Assembly (NCBI GenBank): GCA_029204225.1
Contig: CM055097.1
Location: forward strand, 41,644,028-41,708,027
DNA length: 64,000 nucleotides
DNA from: Diphasiastrum complanatum
Lineage: Eukaryota; Streptophyta; Lycopodiopsida; Lycopodiales; Lycopodiaceae
Direction of reading: 5' to 3'
In this document: positions 9,612-20,265 of the stretch, piece after piece
Numbering within the stretch: position 1 is the stretch's first letter
How the letters are laid out: the number at the start of each line of letters is the position of its first letter
The notes under the pieces: generated by a model
The model's input: only the letters and a program-made list of their open reading frames with translations
Databases searched by the model: none
Told to the model about the DNA's origin: nothing
Program-made: the position numbers and the translations under genes

Positions 9612-11640
9612 ATAGTAACTCGCATACATACATTTAAAATTCCAATAGATAATAACAAAGGTTGGTATAAGCAATAGGAACTTCAATGTCTTAAGATACA
9701 ACTTTCATCTTTGTCATTTAGAAGATGAGTTTGGACTTGTGAGTCTAAAATTGCTCAATACTAGCTTGTTATTGAGTTCACATTAAGAGATTTGGCATGA
9801 TAAGATTTCTTGATGATTATTATTCAATTGTATATGACAACACAATTAACCAAACAAAGTCAGCCTAGAAAAAACTCTTGCAAAAGAAGACACTATTACA
9901 AACAATAAAAATGTATTGTCAAAGAAATTACCAAAATATATTATCACTTGTCATATTTCTTCATTCAAGCATGCGAGAGCAGAATAAGACCCATAAGACT
10001 ATAAAATTCAAAATACAAGATGGAAACAAATAAAAGAAAAGAACAAAGAAAAAAATAAAACACACAAGGATGATCATGATGATTCAAATATTGCACATTG
10101 ACCTCAGAATCCATATAAACATGATGAGCTAACACCTAAAAAATGGATTGAAATCTAAGGGATGCTCGAAAATAAAATACAATCAAATTTCAATCTTGTG
10201 TTTTGTTGAAACATCTGTTTTGATTAAGGATGCTTCGATACCCAAAAGTAATTGATGTAGTTTTATGGTATCCATATTTCGTCTTCATCTTTCTTGTTGT
10301 GTGAACAATGAAGTCGTCAAATGTGAATCTTGTTCTTATTGTCATAACCATGCTTTGAAGGCCAAAAATTTCTCTTTACTCACAAATGAACCTCTTTAGT
10401 ATTTGATAAAAAATTCAATCCATTCAAAAATAATCAATCTTGACTATAGGTTGAACAAGAATTGCTTAACCAAAACATAATTTGACCCATGTGGTTACTA
10501 TTGTTAACTATCTTTTGGCGTTAACTAGTCTGGTTCATCATTTAAATAATGAGTTGACTAATATGTTTCATTGTCTTAATCTGGAAAAGGTACTCTTGCA
10601 CTAGTTTGTTTATGTAGTGGCATAGTATTTTCTCATTTCTCAATTATCATCTCCCACTTTCCATTTCCCAGGTGAAAAGCATTTCCCAGACTATGATAGT
10701 TGTTGAATTTAGGGGCTAATTTTCAAATATCAAATTAAAGAGCAAGATACGGATAATTGGCAGGCAATGCAGCAACAAAGTTACTCACTTCTACTTTTCT
10801 GCAACTTCCACATGCATATATGAAATGTTAAAAATGTATTCACTTCCATATGCAACTTTGTGATTGATTCTTGTTTATAGAAAATGATACCATAATATAT
10901 TTTCATATCGAATCTTGATATCCACGATTAATGAAGATCAGCCATATCCTAGAACAAAACCAATTGCAAATATATTTTCAAGTAGATGAATATATCCCTT
11001 GAGAAGCTCTTACATCTTGTACGTCATGGAAAAGAAGATTTGATAGGACGTTTAACATATCCAAAACCGAAGAACCTTTATATTGTGTTAGATTTGATGA
11101 ATTAAATAAAATTCTTGATATAGGGATAATGTGGGAAAGTGAATAATTAATATCACTTTTCAATCATTGACAAGCATAAGCAATCTAACAAAGAAGCAGT
11201 AGTAATAGATGGTAAATCTGGTATGAATCTAGTTTTTTTTAAGTTATACGAAAAATGGGGGCTTTCAAAGTTGAAACTTACAAATTTTGTAATCAAATTG
11301 GTAGCTCAATTGGTTGTAGTAGGCCAAAAGGAGTAATAAAAGATATACTAATAAAAGTAGCAAGTGTTCAATCTGTTATTATGTTTGTGGTAAGGAGTCT
11401 CCTTGAAGCACCCTCAGTTTATTAGATATTGTTGGGTCATCTGTGGTTACAAGTTACACAAGTGATTCATAATTAGAGAACGAGCAATATTATTTTAAAA
11501 AATCGTGAGTGAGTAGGATCTAACCACTTGGACATTTTAAACCACTGTTGCCAAACACTGATGATGATTTTTCAACCACTAATCATACTATAGATCATGA
11601 AAATAAGACATTGGAAATTCAGTAATGTAAAACATTAGCA
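9612..11640. other. AT-rich intergenic DNA, no supported gene
   Basis: About 2 kb with no long frame and no terminal repeats that I can pair. A short minus-strand segment near 10190-10340 faintly recalls copia RT (LLLGIEASL), but it is too weak to call. Confidence 0.5.
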
Positions 11641-11641
11641 A

Positions 11642-12720
11642 TTGTTGATTGCACAACATGCTACATATGTCGCCATGATGAAATATTCTTGGGAAGCTTT
11701 GAAGAAGCTTTATGAATCCAAGTCTACATCAAGAGTGCTTACTCTTAGGAGACAAATCTTTCAAAGTTTTCAAAATAAGGAAGAGATTACGCATGCTTTT
11801 GTTTTGAGGGTTAAAGCATTGAATGATGAGTTAGCATGTATTGATGAAAGCATTAAGGAGGTAGAACTTGTTCAAGTTATACTTAATGGCTTGTTGGATG
11901 ATCATGCTAATCTTGTTCAAAATTTGGCTATTCAAAAGACTTTTCCAAGTATTGTGGATTTGCAAGAGATCTTGGTGAATGAGGAGTATAGGCTTCAATC
12001 AAGAGGAGGTGGATCTACATCGACATCTCATTATGAAGAGGAGAATATGTTCATCAAAGACAAGTTCAAGGGCAAAGGCAAAGACAAGTGGTCTAAAGGG
12101 CAAGATCAAGGTGAGACATCCTCTTTTTGCAAAAAAAAAAAGATAAGTCTAAGTTAAAATACTTTTATTGTGGAATCAAAGTGCATTTTGCTAATGAATG
12201 TTTGAAGAAACAAATAGATGAAGGTAGCAAGCAAATCAACTTTACTGCTAATGATGAGAATCTAGGTGGTTGTGATTCTCTTTTGATGTGTTCTTCAAGT
12301 CCAATATCAAGTGAAGGTGACAAAGATTCATGGTGGACTGATAGTGGAGCTAGTTCACACATGACTAGTCACAAGGAGTTCTTTACGTCTTTGTTCACTT
12401 ATGATGGAGCCAAAAAAGCAATTCACATGGCCAATGGTGGTGAGTGTGTGATGGAAGGTATTGGTTCAATTCCTATTTGTCTCTCTACTAATAGGAAAGC
12501 AAGACTTGATGGTGTTCTTTACATTCCTTCACTTTCAAAGAATTTGTTAAGTGCCGATCAAATGATAGAGAATGATACATAATAAAGTTTGGTGGTGATG
12601 CTTGTGTCATTACAAAGGAAGAAATCTTGGTTGCTAGGGGCAATAGACAAGGTAGACTTTGCAAGCTTGATGCTTTTGTTATGGCTAACAAAAAGGATGG
12701 AATGGAGTAGGAGATTGGTC
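11642..12720 (+). pseudogene. Element B: copia gag and protease
   Basis: The gag (UBN2 type) is truncated at its N-terminus and begins at EALKKLYESKSTSRVLTLRR. It continues through ALNDELACIDESIKE and LQEILVNEEYRLQ. An A11 run at about 12129-12139 breaks the frame. The next frame has a CCHC zinc knuckle (CGIKVHFANEC, first Cys changed to Tyr context FYC) and the protease motif WWTDSGASSHMT. The protease C-terminal part reads on in a third frame (KFGGDACVITKEE.....GNRQGRLCKLDA) to a stop at 12708. It is clearly the same family as element D gag-protease (56.6-62.6 kb). The gag N-terminus and 5' LTR are missing. Confidence 0.85.
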
Positions 12721-12755
12721 TCAACTTTCCAAAGTTCCTTCCAGCATCAATAAGA

Positions 12756-13688
12756 TTGGTGGATCTTATGCAAAGTCTAACAAGCTTCCTTATGCTAGAT
12801 CTAGGTCAAGATCTAATATGCTTCTTGGAGATGTTCATCTTTGTGCTAACTTGGCTAGTTATGAGGATAATGATGATTCTTTATGGCAAGTGCAAGCATG
12901 CAAAAGGTAAGGAAAGAGCTAACTTCATAAATGGAGGTGGTGAAGGTTCTTCCTTGGAGAAAGTTGTTGCTAATGATTTCTTTAATCATATGGAAAAAGA
13001 TGTTGCTAGGTGCATTCATGAAGAAGGTGCTTCTTCTACATTCTTTTGTGATGAGTCCAAGAAAGTCATTTTTGTAGCAAGTGGTGTCACATGTCTTCAT
13101 AAAGAGAGTAGATCAAATGGTTCTATTATGAGACTTGGTGAGGAAGATAGTCACAAGTCAAGAAGAAGAGAAGTGTTCGAAGTGGGGTGTACTTTGAATG
13201 ATATCATTGTGAATGATAGTGAGGAAGAATCATTATCATATGAGTCATTACCTAAAACATTGAGTATAAATTCTTGTTTGAAAAAAGAGAGTACTTCAAT
13301 CATCCTTATGTTGAAGGTACTAATCATCTTTTTAATGGCTTCTAATGTCTTTGAGGTTTCTATTTCTTATGATGTAATCATTAATAGGGAGTCTTATGAA
13401 GGAAAGAGCAATGGAAGATTGGTTCTTGGGAAGATCCAAGGCCTGGATCTCACATCTCTTCATCAACTCAAAGGATTCTATGATTGTGAATTGATCACTC
13501 ATGATCGAGATGGCAAAAGGTTGGTTGAAGAAGACTACATGGAGAAAATCGAGAAGAAATTTTTTCAAAGCAAGGGAGAATTCATTGGTGAGCTTATTGA
13601 GTTTTTTTATGGACTCAAAAAGGCTGGATTTATTAGGTTTGATACTCATTTTCATGTTAGTGTTCCATGCGAGAACCAAACACATTGA
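12756..13688 (+). CDS. Element B cargo: 310-codon open frame of unknown function
   Basis: A long uninterrupted frame occupies the place where copia integrase and RT should be. The first about 40 codons overlap, in another frame, an integrase-derived remnant (AKSNKLPYARSRSRS). From about 12890 there is no retroviral similarity I can see. The protein is mixed and acidic: VVANDFFNHMEKDVARC, GCTLNDIIVNDSEEESLSYES, a hydrophobic stretch ILMLKVLIIFLMASNVFEV (one possible membrane segment) and a Lys/Glu-rich region EKIEKKFFQSKGEFIGEL. It runs into the RNase H remnant, which is in another frame. It may be captured host or other-element sequence. I do not recognise it. Confidence 0.45.
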   Translation: MVDLMQSLTSFLMLDLGQDLICFLEMFIFVLTWLVMRIMMILYGKCKHAKGKERANFINGGGEGSSLEKVVANDFFNHMEKDVARCIHEEGASSTFFCDESKKVIFVASGVTCLHKESRSNGSIMRLGEEDSHKSRRREVFEVGCTLNDIIVNDSEEESLSYESLPKTLSINSCLKKESTSIILMLKVLIIFLMASNVFEVSISYDVIINRESYEGKSNGRLVLGKIQGLDLTSLHQLKGFYDCELITHDRDGKRLVEEDYMEKIEKKFFQSKGEFIGELIEFFYGLKKAGFIRFDTHFHVSVPCENQTH

Positions 13689-13848
13689 GATTCAGTATCA
13701 CTTTATACGTGAGAGGCTGTTGAGTCGTGAAATTCATGTTGTTCATTGTATTACGGAAGAACAACTAGCTGATATTTTCACTAAGCCACTTGTTGGAAAA
13801 AAGTTTGATAAGTTTAGATCAAAGCTTTCTGTACTTAAAGTTTGTTGA
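13658..13848 (+). pseudogene. Element B: copia RNase H C-terminus
   Basis: About 63 codons: VFHARTKHIEIQYHFIRER, VVHCITEEQLADIFTKPL and a stop at 13848. This is the standard last segment of a copia polyprotein. It is related to, but clearly different from, the matching end of element D (SSRECVADIFTKALGKD). That suggests element B is a mosaic or belongs to a sister family. Confidence 0.85.
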
Positions 13849-13902
13849 CTTTCAAGCTATGTATATGACTATATAAAAAGTAGACTCTACTTTAAGATAG
13901 AG

Positions 13903-14142
13903 TGTTAGATTTAAAGTAGAATCATTATGTTATTGTACTGTGGGTCCTATCAGTCGATAAGGATCAGTTGGCCTCGCCACGAGGCAAGTCGACGGGACAC
14001 GCATCCCGCCAACGACAACCTGGGTCATGCATGGGTTGCCTGAGTGAACAACTATATGTATAGTGTAATTTCATTTTGAGAAATACAGTTGCTATGTGAG
14101 CTTGTTGTGGAGAGTGTTTTCTGTCTGTGTTACTGTGTAGCA
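13903..14142 (+). repeat. Element B 3' LTR candidate
   Basis: It follows 54 bp after the RNase H stop and a purine-rich TTAAGATAGAG. It begins TGTTAGATTTAAAG, contains TATATGTATAG, a plausible TATA signal near 14052, and may end at GTGTAGCA. No second copy is in the window, so the right boundary is tentative. Confidence 0.45.
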
Positions 14143-14177
14143 TGATTTGTGTTCCTGTTTGAAGTAAAGTCTAAGTG

Positions 14178-14540
14178 TGTAGAGCCCTTTTGGCCCTCTT
14201 ATCATACCTCATTTGACCTTGTTGAGTTGATGGTCTCTCCTCCAAACCTAAAACAATATCCAAAACATCATTCATCTCAAGAAGTGATTCCATCCTCACT
14301 TTTCACAATGAATAGTTACTTGAGGTAAGCCTATCATTGCCTTCCAACATGAATCCACCACTTGTAGCCGTGTTGCAATGACCTGATCTTGTTCATTCAA
14401 CCTGTTCCAATGCACAAATCACTCTCTTGAATGTCAACAAATGAACTCAAGAAGAAATCACAAATATATGGAATCTCTCAAATCTCTTCTATCACTTCTA
14501 ACTAGAAAATCAACACATAGAATCTTGATCAACACATAGA
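14178..14540 (-). pseudogene. Element E: copia gag N-terminus and leader (D family)
   Basis: Closely similar to 61165-61520 of element D: the gag start region (minus strand; MLEGNDRLTSSNYSL, LEMNDVLDI, YDKRAKRAL) and the leader upstream. The gag start codon is ACG rather than ATG, and a stop replaces the Trp of SLW. Its sequence stops at about 14178 next to the element B LTR and at about 14550 where element F sequence is inserted. It resumes at about 15895. Confidence 0.75.
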
Positions 14541-14549
14541 ATCAACACA

Positions 14550-15065
14550 TAGCAAAGGAGTATTTCTAAGAAGCAATACTAGATTGTCGGAGGAGGGTGG
14601 AAGACTGGCGAGAAGAAACATCGTAGAGATTTCTTCTCAAATAGGGGAACCTAGGGTAGTTATTGATTCAGCAACTGCTTGAACTCATTCAAATGATCAC
14701 TAACTAAGGTGCCTTCGCTCATTTGAGTGTAAGGACCTTCTTTCTCATAAAGAGATGAGTCGATACATCTGAAGTCTCATAGATACTTGTTAATATATTC
14801 CATGCTTCTTTGGAGGTGGTACTGTTTGATACATGAGCAATCTGAGTATTTTTAAGATTCAAGGATACAATGGCAAGAGCTTTGCCATCCTTTGCTTCCC
14901 ATGCTGGGAGCTATTTAGGTTCCACCGGTCTAGCTATCGAACCATTTACTTATCCCCATTGCTTGATCAATATCATCCTCATCTTGAATTTACACATGTG
15001 GAAATTGTCTCCATTGAACTTGTTGATCAAGCAGATCTCAAAGGTTGTGTTGGTGAATGATGTGA
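14550..15065 (-). pseudogene. Element F: copia gag N-terminal half
   Basis: Minus-strand gag of a different copia type: FNGDNFHMCKFKMRM, AWEAKDGKALAIVSLNLKNT, SKEAWNILTSIYETSDVS, KKVLTLK and SDHLNEFKQLLNQ, ending in LPPSSDNL. There are several stops and frame changes. The matching C-terminal half of gag lies upstream in the minus direction (15545-15890), so the two halves are in the wrong order (see findings). Confidence 0.7.
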
Positions 15066-15094
15066 AATGCTTGGTCTACAATTGATTACAATTG

Positions 15095-15520
15095 TAGCGG
15101 ACGTGACGGAAGCAGAGCGCGAGAGGCGATTGCGATATAAAATGATGCCTCTACCAACAGTAAGAAAAACAATGAACACAGTAGTAATTGTGATTTCAGG
15201 AATGTGGATTGACTAGGGAACGAAATCAAAAGCTTATTATCCCTTTGGGTCATCAGAGTAGGGGGCTGAGACTGCCGTAACAGTAGGATTGCAAAGCATT
15301 AGGCATCTTGGACAGCCATGCGATCCTCTGTCTCTGATAATCGTGTTTGTGTGCAAGAGAGTGAGAGAGACAATTGCATTCAATCAAGAACGTAAGGATT
15401 GAATAGTAGCAAATCTGTATATGTAAAAGAGAATCGGAACACAATACAATAGCGCTGACAAGCGCATGCTCTTAATTACAGATAGGTTCTTACATCATGT
15501 CATGTGTTGTGAAGCACCTG
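15095..15520 (-). repeat. LTR-like non-coding block between the two halves of element F gag
   Basis: About 425 bp without coding potential, beginning TGTAGCGGACGTGACGG on the plus strand at about 15095. It lies directly upstream (minus sense) of the F gag N-terminus, which is where a leader and 5' LTR are expected. No partner copy is in the window and I found no standard primer-binding site, so this is positional inference only. Confidence 0.3.
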
Positions 15521-15544
15521 AATGAAGATACCATTCGCATGCAT

Positions 15545-15890
15545 CTTTGCTTAATTGATATTGTACCATCAACGCCTTCTCATTTTCTTGGAAATTTCTA
15601 ACAGAGTCAAAACCTCCTTCTCGGTGTTGTTGCATCTTCTTCGTCGCTTCATTGTGCTTGAGGATCCGACAATCCTTGATGTCGTGATTAGTTCTCTTGC
15701 AGTATTTGCAAAAGAGTTTGGTCTTGGCAGGTTGTTGTTGTCTGTTGTGTTGTTGCTGTTGTTGCGTTGAATCTGACTGCTCCGCCTTGGTCTTCTTATC
15801 CTTTAACTTCTTCTTCTTGGACTATTGCTTATTAGAGTACAAGGCCATTGACTTGGCACTCATTGTAGATAAGTTCTTTCTCCTAAGTTC
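15545..15890 (-). pseudogene. Element F: copia gag C-terminal half with zinc knuckle
   Basis: The minus strand reads ELRRKNLSTMSAKSMALYSN, a Lys/Gln-rich stretch with QQQQQHNRQQQ, then the CCHC knuckle CKYCKRTNHDIKDC and KHNEATKKMQQH. This is the normal C-terminal part of a Tork-like gag. One stop lies between Gln and Ser-Lys. It joins element E leader sequence at about 15895. Confidence 0.75.
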
Positions 15891-15972
15891 TTCCTACAGT
15901 AGACTTGAAACACACTCAAATGAAGTTCATTAACTTCACAAACTAAAGATCCAATCAAAAGCTTTCATACCA

Positions 15973-16611
15973 TGTGAAGGATTTCAAATCATTCAAGATC
16001 CAAATCCATGTCCCTAATCTTTGGTTAAAAAGGAGCAAATCAACATTCCTGCCAATGTAGAAAAATCAACATCTACATACAAAATGAGATGCAAATTTAA
16101 GAGATACTGATCAAACATGAACCAAAACATAAAAAAATAGTTTCTATCTATACAATTATAGTACCCTACTATATTTCACATGTGTGGAATTGAAAATAAC
16201 AGTAAGTCATCATTCTACACATAGAATTGCAAGATAACATCATGAGAGTTCACCAATGAGTAGTAGAACCCAAAGAGAACCATGTATAATAATGAAATGA
16301 GAGAGAGAAGAGAGAAGATCCCTTTCTCCACGAGTTACAACAATTTATAGCATGTCCAAACCCTACTTTGCCACTTGGCTTTCCCTCCAATATGAAGAAA
16401 CCCTACTACTTTGGGACTAGATTCAATGTATTCAAAGTTCAAATTTGAATCTCTCTAAAATTTGACTACCAACCCACACTTTCAAAAATTCTTTATTGAA
16501 TGTATTTTAAACTAATATAACTTCAAAAAGTTTATCTCTAAGTTTAAAATGAGTTTTGGCCTCAATTGACAATTTACCAAGATATGACAAAACTTGTTGA
16601 AATCTCTCACA
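15973..16611 (-). repeat. Element E 5' LTR (D-family LTR, 639 bp)
   Basis: Starts TGTGAAGGATTTCAAATC and ends AAATCTCTCACA. It aligns along its whole length with the 650-bp LTRs of element D at visibly lower identity. Directly to its left, 15961-15972 (GCTTTCATACCA) is a decayed copy of the primer-binding-site complement GCTCTGATACCA. It is thus the 5' LTR of a minus-strand element whose gag start is at 14178-14372. Confidence 0.75.
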
Positions 16612-17590
16612 GCTTTTTCATGTTTTTGGCTCAAAATTGATAGTAAGAACTAAAATCCAGCAAGATCAGATCAATTAGATGGCTATAATTCTGTAAATTG
16701 GTTTGTATGTGCTATAGAAAGAGTTGCATGTCATAAATTTCTACTTTATAGTGAAGAAAAAAGAAAAAACTAGAAAATAGCCAAAAATTATCATTTTTGC
16801 TTATTTTTTCATAAAGTTGGATAGTAGGTGGATATAAAACACCATGTAAAACTTGTAAAGAGGTGAACCAAAGTCTTTTGAAGCTTTCATTGAAGTTAGA
16901 GACAATATTTCCATGAATTGGGCTTGTAGAAGGTCAAAAAAGACCAAAGAATTTTTTTTTTTTGTGGTTTTTGGGGGATGGATTGCTCCCAATCTATAAG
17001 GAGATCATGCTGGAAAGTTTCACAGCATGTTTGAAGCTAGTTTGACTTATACAAACCAAGAAATATTTGTTCTTAGTCTATATTGCTTCTTAGGACTAGT
17101 ATGAATGCTTCATGGAAGTCTAATAGACCATTTAAGACTATTGGTAGCGTCAGTTTTAGGCTTGGGGAGGTGTTTGCATGATTTTGCAAGATTTGACCTT
17201 GTAGAGATGCGCCTTACTATAGAATTTGAACTACTCTGTTCTCACATATGTGAAGTCTAGGTGGCAAGCTGATGTGGCAAGCATCTTGGTCACTTGGTCT
17301 CCCTCCGTAATGTGCTTTACAACGCCTAATTTGGTCGACTATAGCCAAAGTTATGGCCGTTTAAAATTTTGGTAGGAGCAAAATTTGCAGAATCCATAAT
17401 TGTTTTAATTGCATGCTAGTTTTTTTCCTAATTTGTGGTCTTGTGCTGGCATGGATTAATTGCATGTTGATTCTCTGTATGATTATGACATGCATGATGG
17501 ATTTACAGTCGGTTTGTGTGGTCATACGCATGTGCTCTGACGGTTGGGTCACAAATCCATGATATTGGCTGACAAATTCCGTAAAACTGA
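16612..17590. other. Intergenic DNA, nothing recognised
   Basis: About 1 kb right of the element E LTR. No frame over about 65 codons, no paired repeats and no motif that I can assign. Confidence 0.5.
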
Positions 17591-17599
17591 AGTTTACTT

Positions 17600-18760
17600 C
17601 AAAAACTTCCGTAATGACATTTTGTGACTGACGCAGACACCCTCCGGTGTAGTGTCACCAGAATCATAGAACACATGCTGCCTGTCGTTAGGGGTACTAG
17701 GTATTGATTGTATCTTATCAGGGATGCTCCCCGGCACATCACCAGATTTATCCACTAATTCACCAGAAATGTCGGCTTTCGAATATTGTAGTGTTTCCCG
17801 TGCCAGAGGCTATAACCCATCACAAATATCCACTATCGTCTTTATGAAACTAGGCGGCCCGGAGTCTTCAGCAATCGTAGTCCCAACAGCAGTCTGCTCG
17901 GGCTTAGTAAATCCAAGGATAAAATGACACTGAGGAATCTCTGGTACTTGTTCACAGAACCAAGAACAATAGTCTCCCTTGGCTCTATGTTGGCAGTATG
18001 TTCAACTGGCAGATCATCCACACTGGCATCATCATCTAGATTCACAATAGTATCGGGAATGCGCATAGAGACTTCATCCTCATGTTGCTCTTCTGATGTC
18101 TCTAAGTCATGAACATGGGTACTAACGTCCGAATATTTATCAACAGCATTGTCAGCACTAACCTTTGCATTAGCAATCTTCCATTTAGTCCTTCATTTGG
18201 AACAGATTGATCGCTTCCTTTTTGTCATGGTCTTCATGTGCGAGACATCTGTGCCAGGGAGTCATCTTGCATCTGAGTTGTGGTACGCACTTTGGTATCA
18301 GCCTGGGACTTTGGATGAACATGCCAAGTGAGTACCTCAGACACCCAATTCAGGAACAAAATTAGATTACTATCCTAGCACTTCTCCAGCGCAAATCTAG
18401 ACTCTGGGGTTGGCTTCTCGCCCTCAAAGTTCTCCTTCAATGCTTCAGCCTCCTTTGTATCATCAAGTCATTTCTTGACTGACTTGCCATGAGAGGAGAG
18501 CTTCAAAGCATCTGCTATCCAGTTGACAATGAGGACTCTGACTTGACCGTTAGTTGTTTTCCACATCCAATTTGTTTGATCGCAGCCATTTGCAAGAGGT
18601 TCCAAGACCTGCAGCATGACAGTAGGCCATGCTTGCACAACAAATGGCAAAAGACCAGCAGATTTGAGTTGCATCCATCCCTTACCAGCTATGTATTCTG
18701 CAAACCGACTTGGATCGCGCTTGGACATAGTAGCATCCATCTTCTCTTCCGCTAAGACAT
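17600..18760 (-). pseudogene. Element A: unidentified ORF downstream of second RNase H
   Basis: A broken minus-strand coding region. Right to left: RDPSRFAEYIAGKGWMQLKS and LLPFVVQAWPTVMLQVLEPL, a stop at 18468, then a Lys/Arg stretch MTKRKRSICSK. Next is an acidic part (VHDLETSEEQHEDEVSMRIP, NLDDDASVDDLPVEH), then SFIKTIVDICDGL and DISGELVDKSGDVPGSIPDK, down to about 17600. It is in the same orientation as pol and lies beyond the second RNase H. It may be a 3'-terminal accessory gene, or the gag/5' ORF of a following element. I do not recognise a domain. Confidence 0.4.
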
Positions 18761-19489
18761 AAAGCAGCTTGATGGAATGGCATAACGTAAAAGATCTTCT
18801 GCTTCATAAAGGGGTCACCATCACATCAATCAAAGCATCCAAACGGTCATGTTCAGTAATGATGGACGATGATGTTTCGGTGTGATAGCAACCTTAAAGG
18901 GCGTCGCAAGGCCAATCGTGTGAAAGATCTCCAGCATGTGCGCCACCTCACCTCATCTCAAAGCATGAATCTTGGGCATCTACCTTCACTGTGAGATACC
19001 CCAGGGTTGGGCATCCTTATGAGTAAGGTTAGAATTCCAAGGTTCTACCCATCAATTATCCTGATATGGCCATCCTTGTGTGTGCTACCAGTTGGATTCT
19101 TACCCAGAATATTTAAGGAAAGAGGGCCTTTTTCTCTTCCAACAGTGGCAACTCAACTGGGGAGGGCAGTCCGACGGACTCAAAATCTCTGGTCTCACAG
19201 ATTTTCTTTCTTGACAAAGTCTCAGCTGTTGGGCTATGGAGTCTCCATGTCAGCACCTCAAACATAGGATCTCCTCGAGCGGTCCAGCCGAATAACAAAA
19301 TGGTGTGAGTCTTTGATAATTTTTGACAACATGAATTGCCTTCATGACAGCCCTGTGGTTCAGATAGTTCAATCTTTGGACAACAACTTTCAGCCATCTA
19401 ACACCAAAATGAGCATAGGGTTTCAACGTCCTCCACACATCCTGATCATTTGCATAGAAATCAGCATCGGTCAGCATCGGCTCACAATT

Positions 19490-19926
19490 GTAAAACATGT
19501 CATGGTCAAAAGCTTGATTAGCCAACCAGTCTGCTTCACTGTCATATTGTCGTTGTACATGAGATAACGTAACAGAAGTAAACAGATTCATCGACCTATG
19601 TATTTCTTTAACATAGACCGTCAGGATAAGGTTCCTGACAGTCCATAAATGGTAGACAAAGTACAAATCAATGCAAAATCACCAAACACTGATAAGCGAG
19701 TAATCTATTTCTGGCCAGCTATCTTCAATCCGGCTATCAAAGCCTTAGCTTCTGCCACATTACAAGTATAATGTTTGCTAAGATAGACACCCAAATGAGC
19801 TATCATCATACCGACATCATCTTTCAACACCACTCTGATAGTGCCCTGTATTCTACTACCACCATCGAACCACAATTTCACATGCCTGATAGGGTGCATT
19901 AATTCATGATCTGATTGTGTCATCAT
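19490..19926 (-). pseudogene. Element A: second (additional) RNase H domain
   Basis: An RNase H domain separate from the one next to RT. All four catalytic acidic residues can be placed: D in LWFDGGS, E in NVAEAKALIAGL, D in VFGDFALI (in the frame overlapping 19650) and D in SEADWLANQAFD. The block YLSKHYTCNVAEAKALIAGL is typical of plant and archaeal-type RNase HI domains that Tat-lineage gypsy elements acquired. It begins about 10 codons after the integrase GPY/F end. One frame change splits it at about 19680. Sequence continues to about 19250 without a recognisable domain. Confidence 0.7.
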
Positions 19927-20265
19927 GCGTAATAGGATTTGATTTTGTTAATGTTGACTGGTGTAGCCATGTAACGACCTTCCATGTCACATAATATAAT
20001 TGTATTGTTCCAGGAGACCTTCTTCAGAACGTATGGTCCCAACTAGATGGGCATCAGCTTACCAAGAAAAAGTTCATTATGTGACATGGTGCATTAATTC
20101 ATGATCTGATTGTGTCATCATGCGTAATAGGTTTGATTTTGTTAATGTTGACTGGCATAGCCATATAACGGCCTTCCATGTCACACATATTGTTCTAGGA
20201 GACCTTCTTCAAAACATATGGTCCCAACCAGATGGGCATCAGCTTACTAGGAAAAAGTTCTCTCA
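19895..20265. repeat. 195-bp tandem duplication at the integrase end
   Basis: Two direct copies start at 19896 and 20091 (GCATTAATTCATGATCTG in both), differing at scattered positions. The unit covers the integrase C-terminal GPY/F module and the start of the second RNase H, so PVNINKIK and the WLGPYVLKKVS-like motif occur twice on the minus strand. Confidence 0.85.

Noticed and set aside
10190-10340. Minus-strand text LLLGIEASLIKTDV, like copia RT LGIEV
   Set aside because: Too short, with stops around it and no neighbouring RT or RNase H motif.
12165-12362. Minus-strand frames over element B gag-protease
   Set aside because: Shadow frames of the plus-strand gag and protease.
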